A stretch of DNA of 64,000 nucleotides from Absidia repens. Its lineage: Eukaryota > Mucoromycota > Mucoromycetes > Mucorales > Cunninghamellaceae. A program made the translations under genes and the position numbers. Shown in pieces: positions 25,501 to 35,710 of the stretch (its first letter is position 1; each line of letters starts with the position of its first letter). Location of the stretch: NCBI GenBank assembly GCA_002105175.1, contig MCGE01000018.1, positions 744,001 through 808,000 on the forward strand. Reading direction: 5' to 3'. The notes under the pieces are model-generated. The model was not told the DNA's origin. It searched no databases and was given only the letters and a program-made list of their open reading frames with translations.

Positions 25501-25911
25501 TGGTTAAAGTGTAGGGCGTGACTTTTTACTCATTCCATAATAATTGCTTCATTTATAGATATACCCGAACAACATGGTCTCACGTATGCCAACATCACCC
25601 CAGAGAACACCACTGGCAAATCGGGATCATTGTCACACCAAGAACACGTTAACACAGAGAGCGAAATCAAGGGATCAGATATATCATCGAATTTGCCACC
25701 ACAGCCAGTGCCCAATGATCATGGCCATTCGAAATCCGAATCACTTACACCACTGACCATCAATCACCCGACGGCAACAACTGAATTCATTCAGGATCAC
25801 AATAATGACCATCAACCACCACCATCCCCTTCTGGGCTTTCACACACGTCCATCAACAGTATGCAAATTCCCAAAGGTTACGTCCTTATCCCTCAACATC
25901 AGCATCAAGTA

Positions 25912-25946
<35 letters not shown>

Positions 25947-26130
25947 CACAAAGCGATACAAAAAGTGTCATGCTCATTAACCCTTCTTTATTTTATTTCT
26001 ATATACGTAGAGCAACAATATTGTCATCATATCGGATGACTTGACATTCAATGGTCAGCAACTGGCAGTTATGTTTGTGGCTATGTTGTTGTGCTATTAT
26101 ATGGGAAAATTTGCTTGTGTATGCCAGTAA
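22551..26130 (+). CDS. tail-anchored protein with two START-like domains
   Basis: Eight exons, 22551-23059, 23176-23259, 23350-23476, 23592-23878, 23952-24580, 24686-25486, 25559-25908, 26011-26130; 968 residues in frame. Two copies of a lipid-binding START-like fold are suggested: one about residues 95-300 (ALSTLKHVVLEDGWKKALKH ... FKGEAIIHGFSPQSIFYVIG) and one about 425-690 (MSPEGWVFSKEQDGIRYYS ... YGGWTPEQLCSVIHCIGAR ... KTSIIWDAAGYVSSKLLPRL). They are separated by a Ser/Thr/Pro linker; a disordered region and a single hydrophobic segment (LAVMFVAMLLCYYMGKFAC) end the chain, so it is probably a tail-anchored membrane protein facing the cytosol. START proteins carry sterols, phospholipids or ceramide between membranes; the ligand cannot be told. 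The start was chosen after the pyrimidine-rich leader; an in-frame upstream start would add a poly-Phe stretch. Confidence 0.7.
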
Positions 26131-26939
26131 CTTCCTTCCTCCCCCCCCTCCTCCTTTCCACTCCATTATTTATTTAGTTTTTTGTGTTTTGATTATTTTT
26201 ATCATTATTAGTTTATTAGTGCTAATAGTTTGTTCTTTACTTATTTATTTATCTATACTTTTACCTATCTGTTTTATACTCTTTACACCCATTAATATCT
26301 ATTCTCTTTTACAAATAAACTTTTTTTTATCTGGCATATAAAACCACCCCGTCTTGACTCACCAAAATCAACCCAGCAATGATCGTATAGCTGGCATGAT
26401 GCATTTCAACTCAACTTTGAAATCTTAAATCTTTATGATAAATAAAAACAATCATTTGTAGCGTCTTCGAGAGGGCTTTAAGGATGCTTAGCCCGTTTGT
26501 TTTTCTGGGGGGAGTTCTTGATTTGCTGTCAGAAAAAGTTACCAAGCACTCACAGTTCAGTTGATGTTTCGAATTTTTTGGTTGGTGAGGCTTGAAATTA
26601 AAATGAACATGGACAGGGGTAATTTCCAAAAATGGAGCCCACGAATACATAGTGAAGAGGAAATGCTGGTCCTGCATATTATTGGACGGTACAGTGTTGG
26701 ACAGTATCACACAGTAAAAGGACCTGAGAAGGATGATATCATACTTTATCACAGTTGATTGACACATGATACATATTTTGTATAGATAGCTAACCCACTC
26801 AAAAAATAACCGTTTTCAGTATAATGCCGAGCAGGTCACACCCTTCGACAAAAAAAATGGATTAACAATTCCTCGTTTTGCCCAATACTGTCGTCAGAGA
26901 ATCCCTGAAGACTGATAAAACAATAAATTTGTCTCTAAG
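26131..26939. other. intergenic, no gene seen
   Basis: 3' region of the START gene and AT-rich spacer. A 118-codon minus-strand open stretch (26411-26767) shows no family features and no splice partners and is not called. Confidence 0.5.
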
Positions 26940-27588
26940 AAATAACCGCTAAGTGTAACCCACGTCAACGACACTCATCAATAGGACACTACAAGGGATT
27001 CATTGTACATAGCATGAGGAACACTATTGGGGATCTGAAGAATGGTCATCACTAATATAATGGGATGAGTGTATGTAGAGGTCCAATATAATGTACTACA
27101 AGACTAACACGACCGGAGAAAAACTATAAATGGATATCTTTTATTGAAGTATAACAACAGCCAACACCGATCAAAAAGGGGTGATGGTAGTAAGAAAAGG
27201 ATCTATTGCTCAAGACATTAGAGCGACTAATGGGGCATTTTTCATTAAAACAAGTTAAAAGAGACATTTTTTATTTATATATAGGTACATTCTATGATAA
27301 ACTAACACTAAACTAAGCCAATGAAAGGTCCAAAAATCTAACTAATGGTGGTTCTAAATCCTAGACCCAAAAGGAAAGGGTTTCCCCATGCATCTTGTAA
27401 TCCCTGAGTTGAAACCCCTTCTTAACTAGTCCTGATACAATTCTAGGTCCATCATAACCTCATAGAAGTTGAATGATGAAGAAAAAAAAATGGGAGAAAA
27501 AGAAATGGAAAAAGAAAGAAAGAACGAGAGAGAGCGGAAAAAAAAAATTGGAGAATAGAACCCCTCCCACGTGTGCTGGGTTTGAAAA
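26940..27588 (-). repeat. dispersed repeat family, copy B
   Basis: Minus-strand copy. The core complement is at 27377-27398 (GGTTTCCCCATGCATCTTG). Its B-box-like edge (complement of TTTTCAAACCCAGC ACACGTGG) is at about 27565-27588. The body towards lower coordinates shares AACACTAAACTAAGCCAATGA, CCAACACCGATCAAA and TCTATTGCTCAAGACAT with copies C and D. There are no target duplications or long terminal repeats that I could see. Confidence 0.8.
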
Positions 27589-28277
27589 TGTCTTCTGGCG
27601 CTTATATGTACAGTACTGTACTGTACTGCAGTTTGCCCATTTCACTTGTCTTACGATAACCTTTTTTCATTTCGATAGACCCTCCTCCCCTATAGCATGG
27701 AGAGACTTACCAAAAGAACAATATTATTTACGATAACGATACAATTTCTTTTTCCCGTTAATACCATTATTGTATGTCGCTACTGCGAAAAAGAAAACAG
27801 TTGCCCAATAAACGATGCTCTGAGGGAGGAACTAAGGCCAATGGGTAAGAAGATATTTATATCTATATATATATATATATAATATCGAGGCATACATAAC
27901 CTGGAATGGTACTGTAGAAACGGCAATTTAAAAAAGCGTTTGGAAATTTCACATCTGTCATCCTTAGATCGGCAATGACACGTGTTCAATGCCGTTTACT
28001 TATGATAATAGATAACCTTGGAGTGAGCACACCTTTTATGATTCAAGCCCATGAATAAATTGTTTAGGCAGCATACTTTTTTTTTTTCCACCCATAGTGA
28101 CCTGAAAAATAAATTATGATACATGAGTGACTTGCAAATGATAAATGAGGTCAACCGTCATCAAAACTTTGGTTTTAAGTAAAAGGCTCTAATAGAGCGA
28201 TAGGACAATTTATTTCAATTGGATAAAAATATTATCAAAAAAAAAAAATAAAGTCAACCAAGTGTAAGACTAGGTTT
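27589..28277. other. intergenic, no gene seen
   Basis: Contains a short tandem ACAGTACTGT-type palindromic run near 27610, an (AT)n patch near 27865-27882 and A/T-rich sequence at the 3' end of the secreted-peptide gene. Confidence 0.5.
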
Positions 28278-28664
28278 TTATGGGCACTTGAGCTTATTGC
28301 ACTTGACACAAGAGTTGCGAATACCAAAGTCACACGAGTTCTTGCCGTCGCTTCCACACTAGAAATAGATATCGATAGTTTAAGTCATCATCATCATCAT
28401 TACTTCTGTTTTTGACGTGTTACCTGGTAGACATGACCTTTAGTACAGCCGAGGTTGCCTTGATGGTAATAAAATAAAAAATAAAATTAGCACAGAAAAA
28501 AAAAAAAATAAGATCGAGGTTTCAAGTGCCATACCATCACCACAGAACAATCCATTAGGGATACCAGAACAGCTGCAAGAAGTGGCCTTACAGGGACCAG
28601 CTTCGGCTTGAGAAATAAGCATGAAGAGAGCAGCAAGAACCAAAGTAAAGTACAAGAATTTCAT
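28278..28664 (-). CDS. small secreted ten-cysteine protein
   Basis: Three exons, 28664-28535, 28458-28424 and 28358-28278, give 81 residues. A clear N-terminal signal peptide (MKFLYFTLVLAALFMLISQA, cleavage probably near AEA-G) leads to a mature peptide of about 58 residues with ten Cys: C-x4-C-x-C-x8-C-x5-C-x7-C-x7-C-x7-C-x2-C-x4-C. Ten Cys suit five disulfides, so it is likely a stable extracellular mini-protein. Motifs GLFCGDG, CTKGHVYQC and CDFGIRNSCVKC stand out. I do not assign a named family; similar small Cys-rich secreted proteins in fungi include effectors, antimicrobial peptides and wall-associated proteins. Splice phases are consistent and the middle exon is only 35 bases. Unlike its housekeeping neighbours, it sits alone in a 4-kb gene-poor stretch. 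Confidence 0.8.
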
Positions 28665-30119
28665 ATTGAGTTTGATTGATTGAAGGTTGGTTTTTGATTG
28701 TAATGAGAATAAAAAAATAAAAAAAATTGTTCTCTGATCTGCTTTTTATATTTTTTTTTTCATTCTCGCTGAGCACACTTGTTCTCCTTCTTAAAATAAA
28801 AGACGCTAATTACACATACTTATTAAAATAATGGATTGATGTCGCCCTGTGGTGTCATATTGAATAAGTTGTACTAGATCTATTTTATCAATGGTGATAT
28901 AAAAAAACGAGAACCCGTTCATATTAGGCTTGATGCATGAAAGCGGGATTTGAAATTTTCAGGAGTCGCCTTCCGCATGAAATCAAGTTGTGCTTGGGAA
29001 TGGATCGAAAATTCGTTAAAAAAGGCACAGCCCCGAAGAAAAAAAACTCATTTTTGGTGTTATATCGTGTCTGTTTGTGTGATAAATATTATAATAAGTA
29101 GACATTATAAGCAGTAGAAACTGTTGTTGTTGACTTTTTTTTGTGTATCCTTTAAAGAGGAGCAGTTCTTACCAATGAAGAACACACAGAAAATGAAGAA
29201 ATTTAACCTATGTGGCTGTATTAATATTGACTCTGAGGCACAGTTTTTACATCTATAGTTAAACCCATTTCCACATAATGACCTTACCTAAGGTGGAATG
29301 AAGAAATCCGTGGCTATTCGTTACCAGGTTTTGTCAAGTTGCACTATTCAATTATGGGGCGCAGAGCTTGGCCATCTAAACAAAGATAATTAATATATCA
29401 TAATCATTAATATAATTTTCTTTACACAGTAATAGGAAGATACATAGTAGTACAGAGCGCCTCATTTTATGCCTCTTCCGAGACGCTCTCCTTAAAATCA
29501 AATAGAACTAACCGAAATCCAATTTCTTTCTTTAAGAAGTGACTGAGAATAATAAGCTTGATGAGCTGGCTTTATATCAGAAGACCAACATATTTTTAGT
29601 TTGCTGCGGGGAATAATGATACTGTCCAGACACGCACCTTATGGATGCATTTGTCTTTTAAACGGGGTCCCTTCTACGTCTTATGACACTCAAAAAAATT
29701 TCATGTATTTTGCTTAAATCAAATCTTGCACTTGAAATAGATCTGTAGGCGGTTTGCTTCACGGGAATGGCCATTATTGAGTTTGCTACACACCGCTTTC
29801 CTTCCTCCATCCCGAAAAAAAAAAAAATCGCAAGTTCGCCTAGTTGGACGCCCAGAATGAGCACGAGGCTAGTATTCACACTGAAATAACCATCAAAAAT
29901 TAAATTTGAGTTGGTCCTTTGTTTTATCATCACCAGTATAGATCATATACATACCACCAATTATGGTATTAGCCAGCTTTCGGTGACTTGACTGTTACTC
30001 TCTGTTGCCTAGTGTCGGGAATCAAAAAATCATCCTATTATTTTTTTTCCCCACATTTTTTTTTTTTTTGGAAATTTCTCTCTGCTCTGTTGATTTTGCA
30101 AACTATTTTATATTAGATC
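28665..30119. other. intergenic, no gene seen
   Basis: AT-rich. The complement of 28942-28956 again reads TTTCAAATCCCGC, the B-box-like motif of the repeat family, but the core of the family is not visible beside it. A T tract at 30060-30069 lies just upstream of TOP3B. Confidence 0.45.
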
Positions 30120-33100
30120 ATGACACAATGTCAAGTATTGATGGTAAATATTTGACGCTGAAATGAATCGCAACATAAATACTTATTGCCCCGTATATAT
30201 TTTGTTTTAGATTGCAGAGAAACCATCTCTTGCAGCTGCACTATCAAAACTTTTAGCGCCTAATGGTCACGTAAGGCAAAACAAAAACAAAAACAAAAAA
30301 ACAGTGGCTTCTCAGTACTCAATTCAGCACGCGAACACTTTATCAATATTATCTTTAGTTCGACACACGAAAAGGCGCGACACCTGTACATGAATGGACT
30401 GGCGTTTATGGCTCTCAACAAGCGAAATACAAGTTTACTTCGGTGACAGGACATGTTTACAATACCGACTTTACGCAAGAATACAACTCTTGGGAAGTGG
30501 ATCCTCAGAAACTATTTACTGCTCAAATCAAAAAAGTGGAAGCCAACCCCAAAATGCGTCTGACTCAACACTTACGGCAAGAAGCAAAGCATGTCGACTA
30601 TCTGATTCTGTGGTTGGACTGCGATTCTGAAGGCGAAAATATCTGTTTCGAAGTGATCAATAGCTGTATGTCTTCGTTGAAGGTGCCCAATATGTCTCAC
30701 GTCTTCCGTGCAAAATTCTCAGGTAAGTACACGCAAGAGAAGGTATATGATGGGCGGGAGGGGGCTATAAGTTAATGTATGCTGACTCCTTCTTTTAGCC
30801 ATCACCCAAAAAGATGTCCGATCGGCCATGAACAACCTTGTCAAACCTAATGAAAATGAAGCTAAAGGTAACGCCGATCTATTATACATACTTATCAGGA
30901 AATGGTATTGACTTGATTTTATTTATTAGCGGTGGATGCTCGACAGGAATTTGATTTGAAAGTTGGTGTCGCTTTTACTCGGTTCCAAACACGATTCTTC
31001 CAAGGAAAATATGGTGATCTAGATTCAACAGTGATTTCATATGGTCCCTGTCAGAGTCCAACGCTGGCATTTTGTGTAGAAAGACATGATCGAATTCAAA
31101 GCTTCCAACCTGAACCATTTTGGACGATTGCACCCACCATTATTCAAGCGGATTTGCCTATCAAACTAACATGGATGCGTGAACGACTCTTTGACAAACA
31201 AGTAACAAGTGTATTTATGACCGGTGTGGAAGAGGCGCAGAAACACGGGGCCAAGGTGATTGATGTATCTATCACAAAGAAATCAAAGTCAAGACCTCAT
31301 GCGTTAAACACGGTAAGTGGATTGAATAGAAAACGTATGGTTAAAATATTCGACTGAACCCGCTTGCGTATATATTATATCATAGGTTGAAATGTTAAAA
31401 CACGGCTCATCTAGTCTTGGTATTGGTCCCAGTGAATGTGTAAGTACCTACTTCCTCTTCCTTCTAAATGCGCAATTTTTAGTCTTACTCTTTTTCATAT
31501 ATCGCTTAGATGAGTATTGCCGAACGTCTCTATATGCAAGGCTACATCTCGTACCCCCGAACGGAAACAAGTCAGTATCCTCCCAACTTCGATCTTCATG
31601 AAGTTTTGCATGAACAAGCAAATCATCCACTTTGGTAATTATTAACTATGAATATACAAATATTCAGGTAGCGACTGACAATTTTATTTCATAGGGGTGA
31701 TCATTGTCAAGATTTGCTGCATAATGGCTTTGACAGACCAAGCGGTGGTACTGACGTCGGAGACCATCCCCCAATGTAAATATTTGAAAAAAAAAAAAAA
31801 AAAAAAGTGGGATTATTGACTAATCTATAGCCATTCTTTATTTTGTTTTTTTAATTAGCACACCTATGCGTATGGCAGATGAAAACGAACTTTTTGGAGA
31901 TTCTTGGCGTGTCTACGACTTTATTGCTCGTAACTTTATCGGATCCCTTAGTCAAAATTTGAAATACACCTCAACCCATGTCACTGTTGCCATTGGTGAA
32001 GAGAAGTTTGAATGCACAGGTATATTATCAAAATGCAACGAAAAGATGGTATGACTACTTGTTTCTCAATATAGTACCTATTTATTATCATCATCTAGGC
32101 TCCCAAGTTACGTCTCCTGGATTCACATCAGTAATGCACTGGTAAGTCGGAAAAATGAGAAAGAGGGGGGGGGAGGGGGGAAGTAGTATATTATGCTCTC
32201 TAAAATATTTGATCGCTAATTATCTGCTATTTTGATTTTGTATAGGGTCAACAAGTCTGATGAATACATACCTGAATTTAAAAAAGGACAAACAGTACCG
32301 GTCAAATCTATTCAAATGAATGAAGGCAAAACAAGTCCACCCGATTATTTGACAGAATCTGAATTGATTGGGCTGATGGTAAGCGAATATTTATATATAA
32401 AGAGGATAAGGAATGAAAAGATCGAGAAGGGAGAAACGAAAATAGATAACTAACTTTTTGGTTTTAGGAACAAAACGGAATCGGGACAGGTATGACGGCT
32501 GACGCTTATGTGGTGATTAAAATCAGTGCACGAATATTCGTTACTAACATAGTCGCTGAATCATAGATGCTTCAATATCAACACATATTAATAACGTTTG
32601 TCAAAGAAATTATGTGCAAGTTAGTGGCTCTGGTCGCAAAATGATTCCTACAAATCTTGGTATTGTCTTAATTCATGGGTAATAATACAAAAGAAAAGGC
32701 AAAATATAGTAGAAACGAAGCATACTGAACCTCTTCTTTTATCCGTATTTTATTAGTTACCGTAAGTTGATGACGTTTACTTAATGGCACTGTGTATGGG
32801 AAAATTGGTTATTATCTGATGATACTTTATAGAGAAAATTGACACAGATTTGGCGTTACCAAGAATGCGCTCGGATATGGAACAACAACTTAGTCTGATT
32901 GCGTCTGGGAAGGCAGGACACAAAGAAGTTTTGGAATACTTTTTAAGGCTATTTGAGCAAAAATTTGCCTATTTTGTCAGTCATGTAAGTCTAATGGTCA
33001 GAAATAGAAAAATTTATATTCAGTGTATATTACATGGTTTATACATTTATTTATTTTGTGATTTTGTTAGATTGCATCTATGGATGAATTGTTTGAAGCA

Positions 33101-34067
33101 ACCTTCTCACCACTAGCGGCGACTGGGCGACCTCTATCAAAATGCGGGAAATGCAAGCGGTACATGAAATATATTGCACTCAAGCCAAATCGATTACATT
33201 GTTCTACATGTGATGAAACTTACTCTCTGCCATTGAATGGATCTATCAAGCTATATCGAGAACTGACTTGCGTAAGTTGTGGATTTGCTAGGTAAAACTA
33301 ATAGAGGGGATTATATATATTAACTAGTATTTGTTTAGCCCCTTGATGACTTTGAATTGGTTCTATATTCAACTGGCTCCAAAGGCACTGGATACCCACT
33401 CTGTCCTTACTGCTACAACCATCCTCCCTTTGAAAATGTCAAAAAGCATATGGGATGCAATCACTGCCCCCATCCTACATGTGGTCACTCTATGGTAAAG
33501 AATGCAGTATGCCCATGCCCTGAATCTGAAAGACCTGAAGACCCTTGCCCTGGAAGTCTTGTTTTGGATGCAACTTCGGCACCCCGATGGAAACTCAGTT
33601 GTAACGAATGCAATATTGTATCTTCCTTTGTGGATACTATAAAGAGTAAGGCAGAGCAATAAGAACGAAAAATGTGTAATGTGTTGACTAACCATTCTTT
33701 CTGCATTCTTTCTATTATGACATAATATTTAGATGTTATATTGACAGATGAAATGTGTGATTGCGGTGCTGTTGTTCTCAAAGGTGAATTTCGGGAAAAT
33801 CAAAACCGTGAACCGATGGCTGGATGTATATTGTGTGATGATGATATGGATGCCTTATTATCGACAAGGTAAACATTTTTTATTTCCTGGACGCATATGC
33901 TTCCTCTCAGATCAACTCTATATTTTATTATCTAACTCATTGATTATATTTATGGTTATAGGTTTGCAAGAAAATCTATCCGACGGGGTAAAGGCAAGAA
34001 AGGTGGACGCAAAAAGAGAAAGTGGGTGGACCCCAAAATCAGAAAACTTTATGCGGATATGCGTTAG
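30120..34067 (+). CDS. TOP3B: DNA topoisomerase III beta
   Basis: Nineteen exons read: 30120-30143, 30211-30270, 30359-30722, 30799-30867, 30930-31312, 31386-31439, 31510-31634, 31695-31775, 31859-32019, 32099-32141, 32246-32378, 32468-32489, 32567-32678, 32757-32761, 32833-32984, 33071-33271, 33339-33645, 33733-33868, 33962-34067. They join in frame to 845 residues, close to animal TOP3B (about 860). Type IA topoisomerase: the TOPRIM start VLMIAEKPSLAAAL, the acidic LDCDSEGENI and the active-site tyrosine in GYISYPRTET are intact, as are GPCQSPTL, GIGTDASI and HGYQKID. The ASMDELFEATFSPL segment and C-terminal zinc-ribbon Cys (CGKCKRYMKY, CPYC, CNHCPHPTC) mark the beta form. It ends in a basic Arg/Gly/Lys tail. 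Known role of the beta form: relaxing hypernegative supercoils and R-loops, and acting on RNA with TDRD3 in animals. Confidence 0.95.
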
Positions 34068-34805
34068 ATATGATTAGTTGTTAGAAATAGTTTACATCTA
34101 ACCCCTTACACCGTCGTCATTTTAGACCGTTAGACTTTTTAGATTTATTTATTCTCATCATACTCTCACCTCTTCATCATCATCTTATCAACACAAGCCA
34201 TAGCCTGTGTTTTTTTTATTTTCCCTCATATTTTAATATAAATAAAATACCTTTTTCTGCTTTTTGTTTTTGTTTTTTATGATCATGTGGGTGGAAATTC
34301 ATGGGGAGTTTTATTTTACTTATTTGTAAATACACACATAGATATCATATTATCAACGCTGGCTAACAGCAACTTTGACAACAACTCTACAATAACCATC
34401 CTCCATCATCAAGTCAAGCACGCAATAGGAACCATGCGGATATTGAAGACGCTCGGAGGCAGAAAACGCGACAATTTGTTTGGTCGGAAGGTGTGATACA
34501 AAAAACGATGAGAACAATTGGACCCAATATGTACTCATCAAGTCTGCCGAACGTGATCAGATCTACCATTCTGACTGTATATGTTTTAGCGTTTAACAAT
34601 AACCCAAGCAAGATAAATATAAAAATAAAAATAAAAATTGATCATGTTACTGAACTTTTTTTTAACCTTTCTGTAATACAGGAACTTGACAACAAGAGCG
34701 GATCTTGAAAATCAGACAACTTGGAATTGTTTCTCATGCCCTCCTCTCAATGGGAAGAGTTAGCATCAGTTTTATTTTTAGTAGTTAGATTTACTTTTAA
34801 AGTTT

Positions 34806-34836
<31 letters not shown>

Positions 34837-35710
34837 GTTATTTAGTTTATAGTTTATAAATTATAGTATACAGTTGACAGACTTAGGTCTTTTTTTTTTT
34901 CTTATCATGCTCAATAAAGCCATGTATTTTACATACCATTGAATATTGATTATATGTATGCATAATAAAGTCTTTTCCCATTCACAAAATATGTAGACCT
35001 TCCAAAAAGGATATTGTCATTGGTAGATAGTTAAAAAAAGAACACGGTTCACCATGTCAAATCCCGTGCATGCTAGCATGGTTTACCCGGAGTATTTGTG
35101 TGCAAGGGCACACCATCTTTATTTATTCCCCAGTTGTCTCGTGGAGTGTGTTTATATACTAGTAACATCGTATCATTATCAAGTGCACTATGTTGGTACA
35201 AGGGAAAACAGCCATATTTTTGTTTTAAAGAGCCATATTTTTGTTCAAAGATCATATATTTGGTCCCACACTGAATCCCATTATAACCCAAGGTCTGACC
35301 AATTCATTAGTATTGAGTAATGTTTAGCACGGGTTCTTTTAACCTCACTTTTTTCTACTGCTCTGATACTAAATCAAGTAGTGAGAAGTCTTACAGAACA
35401 TCTTTTGAGCTAATTAGGTTCGTGAGTGTGACTTGGGCAGTAGAGTTTATATCCCAGAATAAATTATGACATTTATAAGGTTGTATTAGCTGTCACTTTA
35501 CGAGGGATTTTCAAGACGAGCTGAATTTTTGAACATCTTCGTGTATTTAAGCGGCGCGTCCTTCCGAGGACTCCCAATGTATTTTTTTTAAGGAACCAGC
35601 TTCCCGTTTACTTTATCTCATTTCGTTTTTATTCGTTCTTTTTTTCTTTTCTTTTTTTCTATTCTTCCTCTTCTTTTTTCTTTATCCTTTTTTTTTTTCA
35701 AGAAATAAAA
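34068..35710. other. intergenic; possible coding fragment at 34385-34708
   Basis: After the TOP3B stop there is a 3' region with AATAAAATA (about 34241). An open frame without ATG runs from about 34385 to 34708 and is protein-like in its first half (ARNRNHADIEDARRQKTRQF, then MRTIGPNMYSSS), but it has no clear start or splice sites. A T tract of about 29 is at 34808-34836. A pyrimidine-rich leader at 35635-35700 precedes the asparagine synthetase ATG. Confidence 0.4.

Noticed and set aside
26411..26767. 118-codon minus-strand frame in the START gene's 3' spacer
   Set aside because: No ATG context or splice partners, composition typical of AT-rich spacer.
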